Source: Glutamicibacter nicotianae (GTDB lineage Bacteria > Actinomycetota > Actinomycetes > Actinomycetales > Micrococcaceae). From it: DNA of 64,000 nucleotides. Location of the stretch: the NCBI RefSeq assembly GCF_006539525.1, contig NZ_BJNE01000003.1, positions 62,001 through 126,000 on the forward strand, written 5' to 3'. The translations under genes and the position numbers were made by a program. The notes under the pieces were generated by a model, which was not told where the DNA came from, ran no database searches, and saw nothing but the letters and a program-made list of their open reading frames with translations. Each line of letters opens with the position of its first letter. Position 1 is the stretch's first letter. This document shows positions 1-8,573 of the stretch, in pieces.

Positions 1-321
1 GCGCTAAGAACGGGCGAATCTGCAGACATGATAAGGCTAAGCCTACCGCGCAATGCCGGGGAAAAAGGCTTGCGGGTGTCCGTGGTCACCCCTGTGAGAT
101 CGGCCGAGTCGGGTGAGAAGTGCAGGGGGAACCCGGTAAACTCTAAATCGACCTCTCAGGTCGCTGGTACCAGACCGGTAGGCCCGGCTCCGGCCATGCC
201 AGCAATATTCAGTGGAAAGCATCGGCTAGAGTGAAGAGATGTTTGCGTGCATCTTGCAGGCAAGATTGCCTTCGCACACCGCGATGGCCAACCCGATGAA
301 AGATAAGTAAGCCGTAGAACA
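1..321. other. Intergenic region upstream of the polyprenyl synthase
   Basis: No convincing gene is visible here. A 68-codon open frame starting at 28 has no ribosome binding site, low-complexity composition and no recognisable motif. The stretch presumably holds the promoter of the polyprenyl synthase and possibly the promoter of a gene off the left edge. A TAGAGT hexamer at 227-232 could be a -10 box, but I see no -35 at a normal distance. Confidence 0.4.
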
Positions 322-1419
322 GTGACTGATTCGAAGAGCAACTGGACCGCAGCCGGACATGACGTGTCCGACTCGATTGAGCTGAATCCTGAAACCGCTG
401 CATTAGCTGCGGCCATCAATCTTCCCTCGGGCTTCGCTTTGCTGGCCGAGGATCCGGACTTCGGTCCGGCTATTTCCATGGGCATGGCAAAGGTGGAGAA
501 GCTGCTGCGCGATGCACTGGCCAACTCTGACCCCTTGATCGACGCATCCAGCCGCCACCTTGTCGAGGCCGGGGGCAAGCGCGTACGCCCGCTGCTGGTG
601 CTGCTGACCTCCCTGCTCGGCGAGGGCGTCAACGATGAGGTCATCAAGGCGGCGGCTGTCGTAGAACTTACCCACCTGGCCACCCTGTACCACGATGACG
701 TTATGGACTCCGCTCCCATGCGCCGCGGCGCACCGACCGCACACGAAGTGTGGGGAAACTCCGTTGCCATTCTCGCAGGCGACCTGATCTTCGCCCGTGC
801 CTCGGTGTTCGGCTCCGAGTTGGGCCCAGAAGCAGTCATGTGGCAATCACGCACCTTCGAACGCCTGTGCCTGGGACAGCTGCATGAATCCATCGGCCCT
901 CGCGAGGGCGACGATGCCATCGAGCACCACATCCAGGTGATCAGCGACAAGACCGCATCGCTGCTTTCGACCTCCGGTGCTTTCGGCGCGCGTTTCGGTG
1001 GTGCCCCTGACTACATCGAGGTGTTGCGCGAGTACGGCGAGAAGGTTGGCATTGCCTTCCAGGTCGCCGATGACGTGATTGACCTGGCGTCCAAGGAAGC
1101 CGATTCGGGCAAGACTCCGGGCACTGATTTGCGCGAAGGCGTGCCGACCCTGCCGATTCTGCTGCTTCGCCAGGCGGCTGCGGACGGCGACACCCAAGCA
1201 CAGCAGGCTGTCGAACTGGTCGATGCGGACCTGACCAGCGATGAAGCCCTGGCGGCCGCTGTAGAAGCCGTGACCGCCCATCCGGCAATCCACGAGGCCT
1301 GGAAGGCCGCGCGCAAGTGGGCCGATGATGCGATTGCCGTCCTGGCTCCGCTGCCAGAAGGTACCGTGAAGCAGGCGCTGATCTCCTTCGCCGATGCGGT
1401 GGTTACCCGCGAAGCCTAG
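322..1419 (+). CDS. Polyprenyl diphosphate synthase (trans-isoprenyl chain elongation)
   Basis: The 365-residue protein condenses isopentenyl diphosphate with an allylic diphosphate to make the long all-trans chain, most likely the side chain of menaquinone. Both aspartate-rich motifs that bind the Mg-diphosphate are present: DDVMD at about residues 125-129 and DDVID at about 250-254. The GGKRVRP substrate motif lies near residue 84. Length and motif order fit the bacterial heptaprenyl/octaprenyl synthase group. The exact chain length cannot be read from the sequence. The start is GTG; a weak purine-rich stretch precedes it, so a slightly later start is possible. The gene stands alone and ends at a strong hairpin shared with the convergent HIT gene. 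Confidence 0.9.
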   Translation: MTDSKSNWTAAGHDVSDSIELNPETAALAAAINLPSGFALLAEDPDFGPAISMGMAKVEKLLRDALANSDPLIDASSRHLVEAGGKRVRPLLVLLTSLLGEGVNDEVIKAAAVVELTHLATLYHDDVMDSAPMRRGAPTAHEVWGNSVAILAGDLIFARASVFGSELGPEAVMWQSRTFERLCLGQLHESIGPREGDDAIEHHIQVISDKTASLLSTSGAFGARFGGAPDYIEVLREYGEKVGIAFQVADDVIDLASKEADSGKTPGTDLREGVPTLPILLLRQAAADGDTQAQQAVELVDADLTSDEALAAAVEAVTAHPAIHEAWKAARKWADDAIAVLAPLPEGTVKQALISFADAVVTREA

Positions 1420-1433
1420 ACGGGATTGAACAA

Positions 1434-1476
1434 GCAAACCCCGGAAGACTGCGAAAGCCTTCCGGGGTTTCCTTGT
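1434..1476. terminator. Bidirectional terminator between convergent genes
   Basis: A perfect 12-base-pair stem (AAACCCCGGAAG pairing with CTTCCGGGGTTT) closes a short loop between the polyprenyl synthase and the convergent HIT gene. The A and T runs at its two ends would serve both strands. Confidence 0.8.
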
Positions 1477-1513
1477 GCTCGGGGCCTGCTTCTGCCCACG
1501 TGCATGCTCCTGC

Positions 1514-2026
1514 TTATCTGACGATATCCTCGCGGGTCAGCGGCTGCGGATGATTGGGGGAGAAGAGCGCCTGGCGCAGCTGTTCCGCTTTGCTCGCCCG
1601 CTCCTGGATTGAAACCCGGTGGCGCAGCTGCCGATAAAGCTCGTCATCGGCGTAGCGCGGGAAAACATGCTGGTGATAATGCCACACGTGCTGATTGCCC
1701 GCCGGCTCATTATGCTGCCGGGTACTCGTGCCTTCCGGATCCCAGGCCAGCTTCATCGCCAAGGCGACGCGCTTGGTCTCGCGCATGACCGCGGCACCAG
1801 TGGCCTCATCGAGGTCATAGAGCGCCTCCAGATGCGCGGTAGGAATGATCATCACATGACCGCCGTAGTTCCCGAACCCATCACAAGCCATGATCGCTGC
1901 CACAAGTTCGGTCTGATAGATCAGATCTGTGGGCGCGCACAAGTTGTCCTGGCTGAAGGGCAGGTCGTTGACCAGCTCGCAGAAAGGGCACGCGTAATTG
2001 GCTGGTTCATGGGAACGGTGGAGCAC
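1514..2026 (-). CDS. HIT family protein (histidine-triad nucleotide hydrolase/transferase)
   Basis: This 170-residue protein carries the histidine triad HYHQHVFP at about residues 116-123 and an N-terminal CPFC pair (residues 13 and 16), likely zinc-binding, as in many actinobacterial HIT proteins. HIT enzymes hydrolyse or transfer nucleoside monophosphates from AMP-lysine, AP4A or similar substrates; the specific substrate is not evident. The GTG start at 2026 overlaps the TAG stop of the upstream SUKH-like gene by one base, so translation is probably coupled. A longer frame reaching 2116 exists, but it overlaps the upstream gene and its extra residues are arginine-rich out-of-frame sequence. 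Confidence 0.85.
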   Translation of the reverse strand: MLHRSHEPANYACPFCELVNDLPFSQDNLCAPTDLIYQTELVAAIMACDGFGNYGGHVMIIPTAHLEALYDLDEATGAAVMRETKRVALAMKLAWDPEGTSTRQHNEPAGNQHVWHYHQHVFPRYADDELYRQLRHRVSIQERASKAEQLRQALFSPNHPQPLTREDIVR

Positions 2027-2460
2027 TAGTCCTCCAATTCGGCGGCCAGCTCTTCGAAGACCCAGGCGAACATGTCCAGGGTGAATTCGCTGAAGGTGCC
2101 TTCCTCGCTGGTCCATTTGCCCTTGGCATTGTTGCGGCGGTAGACGATTGGATCGGGAACATCGAGCTGGGACGCCTTGAAGCCCCAGACGAACTTCTCT
2201 TCCTCGTCTTCCAGGAACAGGAGGTAGCCGTCTTCGATTTCCAGTTCTTCCGGATCGAAGAAGTAGTGGTAGGCCTCCATGAAATCTTCATTATTGCCCA
2301 GCGCACGATAGAACTCTTCAAGGACGAAGGGAATCGGCACCTCGGACTGCGCCAGCCCTTCGCGCAATTCTTCGGCGCTCAGGCCATCGGCCTCGTTCCA
2401 CTGGTCTTCCAAGTACTTGGGAACCAGGGAACAGAACTTCTCTAGAAACATGTCTGCCAT
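2026..2460 (-). CDS. SUKH (SMI1/KNR4)-like protein
   Basis: A very acidic 144-residue protein. The central pattern, an FFDPEELEIEDGYLLF strand-loop-strand followed by a tryptophan-glycine segment (VWGFKAS) and a DPIVY stretch, resembles SUKH/SMI1-KNR4 domains. Those are best known as immunity proteins for polymorphic toxins but also occur as housekeeping proteins. No toxin gene is visible nearby. It shares an overlapping stop/start with the HIT gene and starts 18 bases after the PucR stop, so the three may be one transcript. The family call is from pattern memory only and should be taken as moderate. Confidence 0.6.
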   Translation of the reverse strand: MADMFLEKFCSLVPKYLEDQWNEADGLSAEELREGLAQSEVPIPFVLEEFYRALGNNEDFMEAYHYFFDPEELEIEDGYLLFLEDEEEKFVWGFKASQLDVPDPIVYRRNNAKGKWTSEEGTFSEFTLDMFAWVFEELAAELED

Positions 2461-2478
2461 GTCTTTATCCTATCGAGA

Positions 2479-3882
2479 TTAGCCCAGCTCAAGGGCGCTC
2501 AACGCGATCCAGAGCTGGACTCGGTCGCTAGTCACATTCGGGTCGTAGCCGGAAAGGTCTGAAATCTGCTGGATCCGGTAGCGCACAGTGTTGCGGTGCA
2601 GGCCCATGGACTCTGCCACCGCGCCCACCGAGCCATCGCGGTTGAGATACTCGCTCAACGTCAGCAACAGGTCGGAATCGTGGGAGGCATCGAACTCCTG
2701 CAGCGGCCCCAGCACTTCGATGGCCAAATCCTGCAGGGGAACATCGTGGGCGGCGAGCAGGAGCGAGGTGAGTGACAGCTTGGTAGGCTCGTTGACCCGT
2801 TCGCCGTGGCGCAATGACTCCAGGGCCTCGAAGTAGCTCCAGCGGATGCCGGTGGTATTCGGGTAGCGTCCGCCGTAGCCCACGCGCGCCGGAATGCCGG
2901 CCGCGAGCAGATACTCATCGAGGTGCTTGACGGACAGCTGCACCTTGCCGTGCGCAACGATGATTGCCAATCGGCCATCGATGATCGCCGAAACCTGCGA
3001 GGAGAGATCGGAAGGCAGCGGCAGGGTTTGCAAGCGCTCGATCTGGCTTGGAGCCTGGACCAGGATGACCGAGTGCTCGCGCTGGGTGTTCAAGCCCAGA
3101 GCGCCCAGGCGTCCAGCCGCATCGGCGCCGACCAGGGCGCCGCCGGCGAGGTCTTCGAGCACTTGGCCGTTGGCGTGGCGCTGCGAAGCGCGCAGCCGGG
3201 ACTTGTTCGCGAGTTCCAGGCCGATCAGCGACTGCGCGTAGTCGACTACTTGCTGGTGGACGTAGGGCTCGGCAATATGCAAGGTGCACTTGTCGCGCAG
3301 CCCGGTGGCCACCGGGCGTTCATGCCAGGAACGCGCCGGATCATAGTCGCCGCTGATCACTTCTCCGTGCAGGGTCAGTGCCACTTGGGTGCCGAGCATG
3401 CGTTCGAGTTCCTCGAGCATGCTGTCAAGATCCGAGGAGAGCAGTGTCTGGGCCAGCTTCTGGTGGGACTTCAGCAGGCTTTCAACGCGCTTGAGATGAT
3501 CGGAGTTCAGTGCTTCGGCAATCAGCCGGGTGATCGCCGCGAAAGGTATCTGATAGGGAACCTCGAAGACGGGAAGTCCTACTTCGCGGGCGGCGTCAAC
3601 GGTCGCCTGCGGTACCGAATCGTGCTCCAGTCCTGTGCCAAAACCCAAAGCTACGGCATCATTGGCCGCAAGGATATGGACGAACTGCCGTTGCGCGGCT
3701 TTGGTCTTCTGGCGAACGCCAGTGGTCAAGACAATTTCTCGTCCGGTCAAGAACTGCGAAGGGTCGAGTAGTTCGGTCACCGCACCCCAGGTGATGACCA
3801 TGCCATCGCGGTGACTGTGTTCAGTTAGCGGCCGAAGATCGAGCTCGTCATGTTCCAGAAGACCGCGTAAACTAATTGCCAT
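2479..3882 (-). CDS. PucR family transcriptional regulator
   Basis: The 467-residue protein has the PucR layout: an N-terminal ligand-binding PucR domain (about residues 1-125), a GGDEF-like middle region, and a C-terminal Fis-type helix-turn-helix with the signature VAESMGLHRNTVRYRIQQI near residue 425. Members usually activate purine, amino-acid or GABA catabolic genes in response to a small molecule. It is divergent from the SNF transporter and gabT, which makes those its probable targets. The ATG has no Shine-Dalgarno; TAGAAT lies exactly 6 bases before it, consistent with a leaderless message. Confidence 0.9.
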   Translation of the reverse strand: MAISLRGLLEHDELDLRPLTEHSHRDGMVITWGAVTELLDPSQFLTGREIVLTTGVRQKTKAAQRQFVHILAANDAVALGFGTGLEHDSVPQATVDAAREVGLPVFEVPYQIPFAAITRLIAEALNSDHLKRVESLLKSHQKLAQTLLSSDLDSMLEELERMLGTQVALTLHGEVISGDYDPARSWHERPVATGLRDKCTLHIAEPYVHQQVVDYAQSLIGLELANKSRLRASQRHANGQVLEDLAGGALVGADAAGRLGALGLNTQREHSVILVQAPSQIERLQTLPLPSDLSSQVSAIIDGRLAIIVAHGKVQLSVKHLDEYLLAAGIPARVGYGGRYPNTTGIRWSYFEALESLRHGERVNEPTKLSLTSLLLAAHDVPLQDLAIEVLGPLQEFDASHDSDLLLTLSEYLNRDGSVGAVAESMGLHRNTVRYRIQQISDLSGYDPNVTSDRVQLWIALSALELG

Positions 3883-3888
3883 ATAGTC

Positions 3889-3894
3889 ATTCTA
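3889..3894 (-). promoter_or_regulatory. Candidate -10 box of a leaderless PucR transcript
   Basis: TAGAAT on the minus strand, followed by 6 bases (GACTAT) and then the ATG of the regulator. With the usual spacing, transcription would start at the A of the start codon. No ribosome binding site is present. Confidence 0.55.
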
Positions 3895-3984
3895 GTGGGA
3901 GAGCGAAAAGTTCCCGATTTAGCAAAATGCTCAAAATGTGGACACGAAAGCTCTAGAAATGACCACAATGTGAAAGTTTTGCAG

Positions 3985-3990
3985 TAGCTT
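3985..3990 (+). promoter_or_regulatory. Candidate -10 box of a leaderless transporter transcript
   Basis: TAGCTT followed by AGACAC and the ATG at 3997, placing the predicted start of transcription at the start codon. No Shine-Dalgarno is seen. The divergent regulator gene has the same arrangement, so this 114-base intergenic region would hold two back-to-back leaderless promoters and any PucR operator. Confidence 0.55.
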
Positions 3991-3996
3991 AGACAC

Positions 3997-5604
3997 ATGA
4001 GCACTCCATCTTCATCGCAGGGCGCTCCACTCGCAACAGAGAAGCGTGAGACTTTCAGCTCCCGAAAGTTGTTCATCCTCTCAGCGATTGGTTCGGCCGT
4101 TGGTCTGGGAAACATCTGGCGTTTCCCCTATGTCGCCTACGAAAACGGCGGCGGCGCATTCTTGATCCCGTACCTGGTCGCAATTCTCTGCGCCGGCATC
4201 CCGCTGCTGTTCCTCGACTACTCGATCGGCCACCGCTACCGCGGCTCCGCCCCGCTGGCGTACCGCCGGGCTAACCGCAAGGCTGAGGTCCTGGGTTGGT
4301 GGCAGGTACTGATCTGCTTCATCATCGCCATCTACTACGCTGCCATCATTGCCTGGGCCGCCATGTACTGCTGGTTCTCCATCACCAAGACATGGGAAAC
4401 GAACGCAGACGGCGCCGCCGGGTTCTTCATGGGGGACTTCCTCAAGGTCTCGGACAACGTCAATGTCGGGTTCGACTTCGTTGGCAACATCTTCATCCCG
4501 ATGTTCTTCGTTTGGCTGGTCACCATCGTGATCATGGTCGCCGGCGTGAACAAGGGCATTTCACGAGCCAACGCGGTCTTCATGCCGCTGCTGATCGTGA
4601 TGTTCTTGATCCTGGTCGTCCAGTCGGTCTTCCTGCCAGGCGCCATCGACGGCCTGAGTGCATTCTTCACCCCGGACTTCGCGGCACTGTCCAACCCGGC
4701 GGTGTGGGCTGCAGCCTTCGGACACATCTTCTTCTCGCTGTCCGTGGCCTTCGGCATCATGGTGACCTACTCGTCCTACATGAAGCGCAAGAGCGATCTG
4801 ACCGGTTCGGGCTACGTTGTCGCCTTCGCCAACTCCAGCTTCGAACTGCTGGCAGGCATCGGCGTCTTCGCCGCTCTGGGCTTCATGGCCTACAACGCCG
4901 GCAGCTCCGTGGACGAGGTTGCCACCTCCGGCATCGGCTTGGCTTTCATTGCCTTCCCGACCATCGTGTCCGAAGCGCCGCTGGGCTCGCTGATCGGTGT
5001 GCTGTTCTTCGGCTCGCTGGTCTTCGCAGGCCTGACCTCGCTGATCTCCATTCTTGAGGTGATCGTGGCGGCATTCCAGGACAAGCTGGGCTGGAAGCGC
5101 GTCCCAGCGACCCTGGTCGTGGGCATTCCGGTTGCAGTGATTTCGCTGGTGCTGTTCCCGACCACCACTGGCCTGTACCTGCTGGACACCATGGATGCCT
5201 TCGTCAACCAGTTCGGCATCCTGGCCTGCGCCTTGGTACTCGTGATCGTCTTCGGTGCCGGCCTGGGCATGCTGCCGAAGCTGGCCAAGCACCTGAACCG
5301 CCATAGTTCCATCAAGCTGGGAACCGGTTGGAAGGTCCTCGTTGGCGGCATCGGACCAGCAGCCTTGGGCTACATGCTGATCAACGAATTGCAAAGCAAG
5401 ATGGCCGAGTCCTACAGCGGTTACCCTGTCTGGTTCAACGGCATCTTCGGCTGGGGCATGGCCGGTGCGCTGATCGTTGGCGCGATCGTGCTCTCGCTGA
5501 TTCCATGGAGCAAGAACTCGAAGATCGATGACCCCGAGTTCGACCAGCATCGTGCGAATGTCGAGGCCGAGGAAGTTCCTGAAGTCGCTGGAAAGGAGTA
5601 CTAG
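3997..5604 (+). CDS. Sodium-dependent transporter, neurotransmitter:sodium symporter (SNF) family
   Basis: The 535-residue protein has the SNF hallmark at its N-terminus (SAIGSAVGLGNIWRFPY, residues about 31-47, the unwound TM1 that binds Na+ and substrate) and about eleven to twelve membrane segments. It should import an amino acid or amine with Na+. The next gene encodes a MetS-like small subunit, as in the MetP/MetS methionine-alanine importers. The following gene, however, is a GABA aminotransferase, and a PucR regulator is divergent, so GABA or a related omega-amino acid is an alternative substrate. The substrate is not decided by the sequence. Confidence 0.9.
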   Translation: MSTPSSSQGAPLATEKRETFSSRKLFILSAIGSAVGLGNIWRFPYVAYENGGGAFLIPYLVAILCAGIPLLFLDYSIGHRYRGSAPLAYRRANRKAEVLGWWQVLICFIIAIYYAAIIAWAAMYCWFSITKTWETNADGAAGFFMGDFLKVSDNVNVGFDFVGNIFIPMFFVWLVTIVIMVAGVNKGISRANAVFMPLLIVMFLILVVQSVFLPGAIDGLSAFFTPDFAALSNPAVWAAAFGHIFFSLSVAFGIMVTYSSYMKRKSDLTGSGYVVAFANSSFELLAGIGVFAALGFMAYNAGSSVDEVATSGIGLAFIAFPTIVSEAPLGSLIGVLFFGSLVFAGLTSLISILEVIVAAFQDKLGWKRVPATLVVGIPVAVISLVLFPTTTGLYLLDTMDAFVNQFGILACALVLVIVFGAGLGMLPKLAKHLNRHSSIKLGTGWKVLVGGIGPAALGYMLINELQSKMAESYSGYPVWFNGIFGWGMAGALIVGAIVLSLIPWSKNSKIDDPEFDQHRANVEAEEVPEVAGKEY

Positions 5605-5606
5605 CC

Positions 5607-5750
5607 ATGAGTGCCATCGCGATTGTCTTCATGATTATCTCCATGCTCACCATCTGGGGCGGCCTGGCCGTCTCGCTGATCAACCTGAGTCGTCATCCTG
5701 AAAAGCAGGACGACGATGTGATTGAGCCAGCTGGCTCGGCAGGAAACTAG
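5607..5750 (+). CDS. MetS-like small subunit of an SNF transporter
   Basis: A 47-residue protein with one N-terminal membrane helix (IAIVFMIISMLTIWGGLAVS) followed by a short NLSRHPEKQDDD tail. This is the layout of the MetS family small subunits found directly after SNF transporters such as C. glutamicum metP. It begins two bases after the transporter stop, with GGAAAGGAG as a ribosome binding site inside the transporter's last codons. It is presumably needed for activity or stability of the transporter. Confidence 0.85.
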   Translation: MSAIAIVFMIISMLTIWGGLAVSLINLSRHPEKQDDDVIEPAGSAGN

Positions 5751-5772
5751 AACCTGCACGCAGCATCAGGAT

Positions 5773-5824
5773 TAGAGGCCTCTGCGCTTCAAGCTACGGC
5801 TTGGAACGCAGAGGCCTCTTTCTT
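5773..5824 (+). terminator. Rho-independent terminator
   Basis: The stem AGAGGCCTCTGCG pairs with CGCAGAGGCCTCT around a GC-poor loop and is followed by TTTCTT. It separates the transporter operon from gabT. Confidence 0.8.
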
Positions 5825-5957
5825 GTGCAAATGCACTGTGCGACACGAAGTGCGTTGTGCCATTCAGCGTAGTCCGCTGGTGGCCAGGAGAATACTCTCT
5901 AGTTATAGAGAAAACTGGGCAAGCGAGCTCACCAACAAGTTCTGGAAGGACAAGCAC

Positions 5958-7301
5958 ATGGACGTTACCTACCGCATTGATCAGAAGCGCAAGATCAACG
6001 GTCCGTTCCCCGGCCCGAAGTCGCAGGAGCTGACCGCCCGTCGAGCCAAGGCAGTTGCCGCAGGCGTGGCTTCCAGCCTGCCTGTATACGCCGCAGAGGT
6101 GGATGGCGGCATCATTGTCGATGTCGACGGCAACCAGCTGATCGACCTGGGATCCGGCATCGCGGTGACCACCGTTGGCGCTTCGAATCAAGCGGTAGCC
6201 AAGGCCGTCGCCGAGCAGGCAGCCCGCTTCACGCACACCTGCTTCATGGTCGCCCCGTACGAGAACTACATCGAGCTGGCCGAGAAGCTCGCTGCCATCA
6301 CCCCGGGCAACTTCGAGAAGCGTGCGGTCTTCTTCAACTCCGGTGCCGAAGCGGTAGAGAACGCCATCAAGGTCGCCCGCATTGCCACCGGCCGCCAGGC
6401 AGTGGTCGCCTTCGACCACGCCTACCATGGCCGTACCAACCTCACTATGGGTCTGACCGCCAAGGCAGCTCCATACAAGCGCGGCTTCGGACCGCTGGCA
6501 CCGGAGATCTACCGCATGCCAATGAGCTACCCGTTCCGCGAGGAAAACCCGAACATCTCCGGCAAGGAAGCTGCCGAGCGCGCCATCCTGGCCATGGAGA
6601 AGCAGATCGGTGGCGACCAGATCGCGGCGATCATCATCGAACCGATCCAGGGCGAGGGCGGCTTCATTGTTCCAGCCACAGGCTTCCTGCCGCGCATTGC
6701 CGAGTGGGCCAAGGAAAACGGCATCGTCTTCATTGCCGACGAAGTACAGGCAGGCTTTGCCCGCTCCGGCGCATGGTTCGCGTCGGATATCGAGGGCATC
6801 GAGCCTGATATCGTCACCCTGGCCAAGGGCATTGCCGGTGGCATGCCGCTGTCGGGCATCATCGGCCGCGCCGAACTGCTGGACTCGGTGCACGGCGGCG
6901 GACTGGGCGGCACCTACGGCGGCAACCCGGTAGCAGTGGCCGCAGCCCTGGAATCCATCAAGTTCATGGAAGAGCAGGACCTGGCGGGCCGCGCCCGGCA
7001 GATCGAAGAGAAGTTCTTCACCCGCTTCGGAGCGCTGCAGAAGGACATCAAGGAACTGGGCGACATCCGTGGCCGTGGCGGCATGGTCGCGATGGAATTC
7101 GTCAAGGCCGGGGGCAAGGAGCCGGATGCCGCACTGACCAAGGCGATCGCCGACGAATGCCTGGCCCAGGGTGTGCTGATCCTGACCTGCGGCACCTACG
7201 GCAACGTGGTGCGCCTGCTGCCGCCGCTGGTCATTGGCGACGAGCTGCTCGAAGATGCCTTTAACGTGCTGGAAGATGCCATCCGCAAGGCTGTCGCCTA
7301 A
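5958..7301 (+). CDS. gabT: 4-aminobutyrate (GABA) aminotransferase
   Basis: The 447-residue class-III PLP aminotransferase transfers the amino group of GABA to 2-oxoglutarate, giving succinate semialdehyde and glutamate. Visible landmarks are the cofactor-contacting SGAEAVENA segment, the DEVQAGFARSG aspartate motif and the Schiff-base lysine in LAKGIAGGMPLSG (about K290). The ATG at 5958 was chosen because AAGGA precedes it at good distance and the conserved N-terminus begins there; a frame open from 5823 runs through the preceding terminator. No succinate-semialdehyde dehydrogenase gene follows. The gene ends at a hairpin shared with rarD. Confidence 0.9.
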   Translation: MDVTYRIDQKRKINGPFPGPKSQELTARRAKAVAAGVASSLPVYAAEVDGGIIVDVDGNQLIDLGSGIAVTTVGASNQAVAKAVAEQAARFTHTCFMVAPYENYIELAEKLAAITPGNFEKRAVFFNSGAEAVENAIKVARIATGRQAVVAFDHAYHGRTNLTMGLTAKAAPYKRGFGPLAPEIYRMPMSYPFREENPNISGKEAAERAILAMEKQIGGDQIAAIIIEPIQGEGGFIVPATGFLPRIAEWAKENGIVFIADEVQAGFARSGAWFASDIEGIEPDIVTLAKGIAGGMPLSGIIGRAELLDSVHGGGLGGTYGGNPVAVAAALESIKFMEEQDLAGRARQIEEKFFTRFGALQKDIKELGDIRGRGGMVAMEFVKAGGKEPDAALTKAIADECLAQGVLILTCGTYGNVVRLLPPLVIGDELLEDAFNVLEDAIRKAVA

Positions 7302-7326
7302 GCAGCCGCGTTCTAGGCCGAGCACG

Positions 7327-7369
7327 GCGAAAGCCTCGAATCTCCTTTTCGGAGATTCGAGGCTTTCGC
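7327..7369. terminator. Bidirectional terminator between gabT and rarD
   Basis: A perfect 19-base-pair inverted repeat (GCGAAAGCCTCGAATCTCC and its complement) with a TTTTC loop sits between two convergent genes. Confidence 0.8.
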
Positions 7370-7396
7370 TTAATCAGTGCTCATGCCAATTGGCGC

Positions 7397-8335
7397 TCAG
7401 CCCAGCCTCTTTGGTTCGGGCATGGATCCAGTGCGTGGAATCCGCATCATGTCCACGAGCACGAAGATGACTGCAACCCATACCAGAGCGAAGCCAACCC
7501 AGCGTTCGAATGGCATGTGCTCGCCGAAGACCAATAAGCCCAAGATGAACTGCAAAAGCGGGGCGAGGAACTGCAGCGAGCCCAGCGTGCTCAATGGCAA
7601 ACGGCGTGCCGCACCTCCGAAGAGCAATAGTGGAACAGCGGTGATAATTCCGCTGCCTGCCAGGAGCAGGAGACCCGGAACGTCAGCCGAGAACAGTGCC
7701 GACTGACCGTCAACAGCCAGCCACAGCAGGTAGCCGAAGGCCAGCGGGGTCAGCCAGACGGTTTCAATGGTCAACGACCCCAGAGCAGTACCGCTTTGGC
7801 CCACCTTGTTCTTCACCAGTCCATAGAAGCCAAAGGAGAAGGCCAGCCCGAGGGAAATCCATGGAACCCGCCCCAGACCGACGGTCAGGACGATCACGGC
7901 AACAGTGGCTACGCCGACTGCGATCCACTGCAGGCGACGCAATTTTTCCTTCAGGACCACGACGCCCAGGAGGATGGCCACGATTGGGTTGATGAAGTAG
8001 CCCAACGATGCTTCCAGCACATGCCCGGTCAAGACAGCTAGCGCGTAGAGCGTCCAGTTGGCCGCGATCAGCACACTGGCCAGTCCCAGCTGCCACATGG
8101 CCTTGGCGTCCCTGAACATGGCCAAAAACTGCTTGAACTGGCGGGTGAATGCTAGTAGAAGCAGGCAGAAAACCAGCGAGAAGATTACCCGGACGCCAAC
8201 GAATTCGAGGGCCGAGATGGCAGGCAGCAGTAGGAAGTAAGCCGGGAGCATGCCCCAAATCAGGTATGCGGAGGTGCCTTGGATCAGCCCATAACTATGT
8301 TCCGAGCGGATCGGTTTGGCAGTACTTAAGGACAT
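7397..8335 (-). CDS. rarD: EamA family transporter, RarD type
   Basis: The 312-residue membrane protein has ten predicted helices in two EamA halves. It opens with the RarD signature (GTSAYLIWGMLPAYFLLL), and the FYGLVKNKV and ETVWLTPLAF segments are typical of the chloramphenicol-sensitive RarD group. The transported compound is unknown. The start is ATG at 8335; no good Shine-Dalgarno precedes it. The gene is single and divergent from htpX. Confidence 0.85.
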   Translation of the reverse strand: MSLSTAKPIRSEHSYGLIQGTSAYLIWGMLPAYFLLLPAISALEFVGVRVIFSLVFCLLLLAFTRQFKQFLAMFRDAKAMWQLGLASVLIAANWTLYALAVLTGHVLEASLGYFINPIVAILLGVVVLKEKLRRLQWIAVGVATVAVIVLTVGLGRVPWISLGLAFSFGFYGLVKNKVGQSGTALGSLTIETVWLTPLAFGYLLWLAVDGQSALFSADVPGLLLLAGSGIITAVPLLLFGGAARRLPLSTLGSLQFLAPLLQFILGLLVFGEHMPFERWVGFALVWVAVIFVLVDMMRIPRTGSMPEPKRLG

Positions 8336-8573
8336 GCAGGGCGCACACTTTCAGAATCGCAATAGGTCGGAGGAACGGGCTAGCCGGAAATAAGCTGTGG
8401 CACCGCATCTTAAAACTACAACGTCCAGCCTCCCGGTATATTCCCCTGCCCTTGCGGGTGCCTGCACCCGGGGCGCCGATGTGGTCTTCTCACCGGAACA
8501 TATTTGGAATTCCAGTCGTTGACTAGACTAGAGAACACCAACTTGGTTTGCTTCATTGAGGGAGTGCATCGCC

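Noticed and set aside
28-234. 68-codon frame at the left edge
   Set aside because: No ribosome binding site, mixed low-complexity sequence, no family resemblance.
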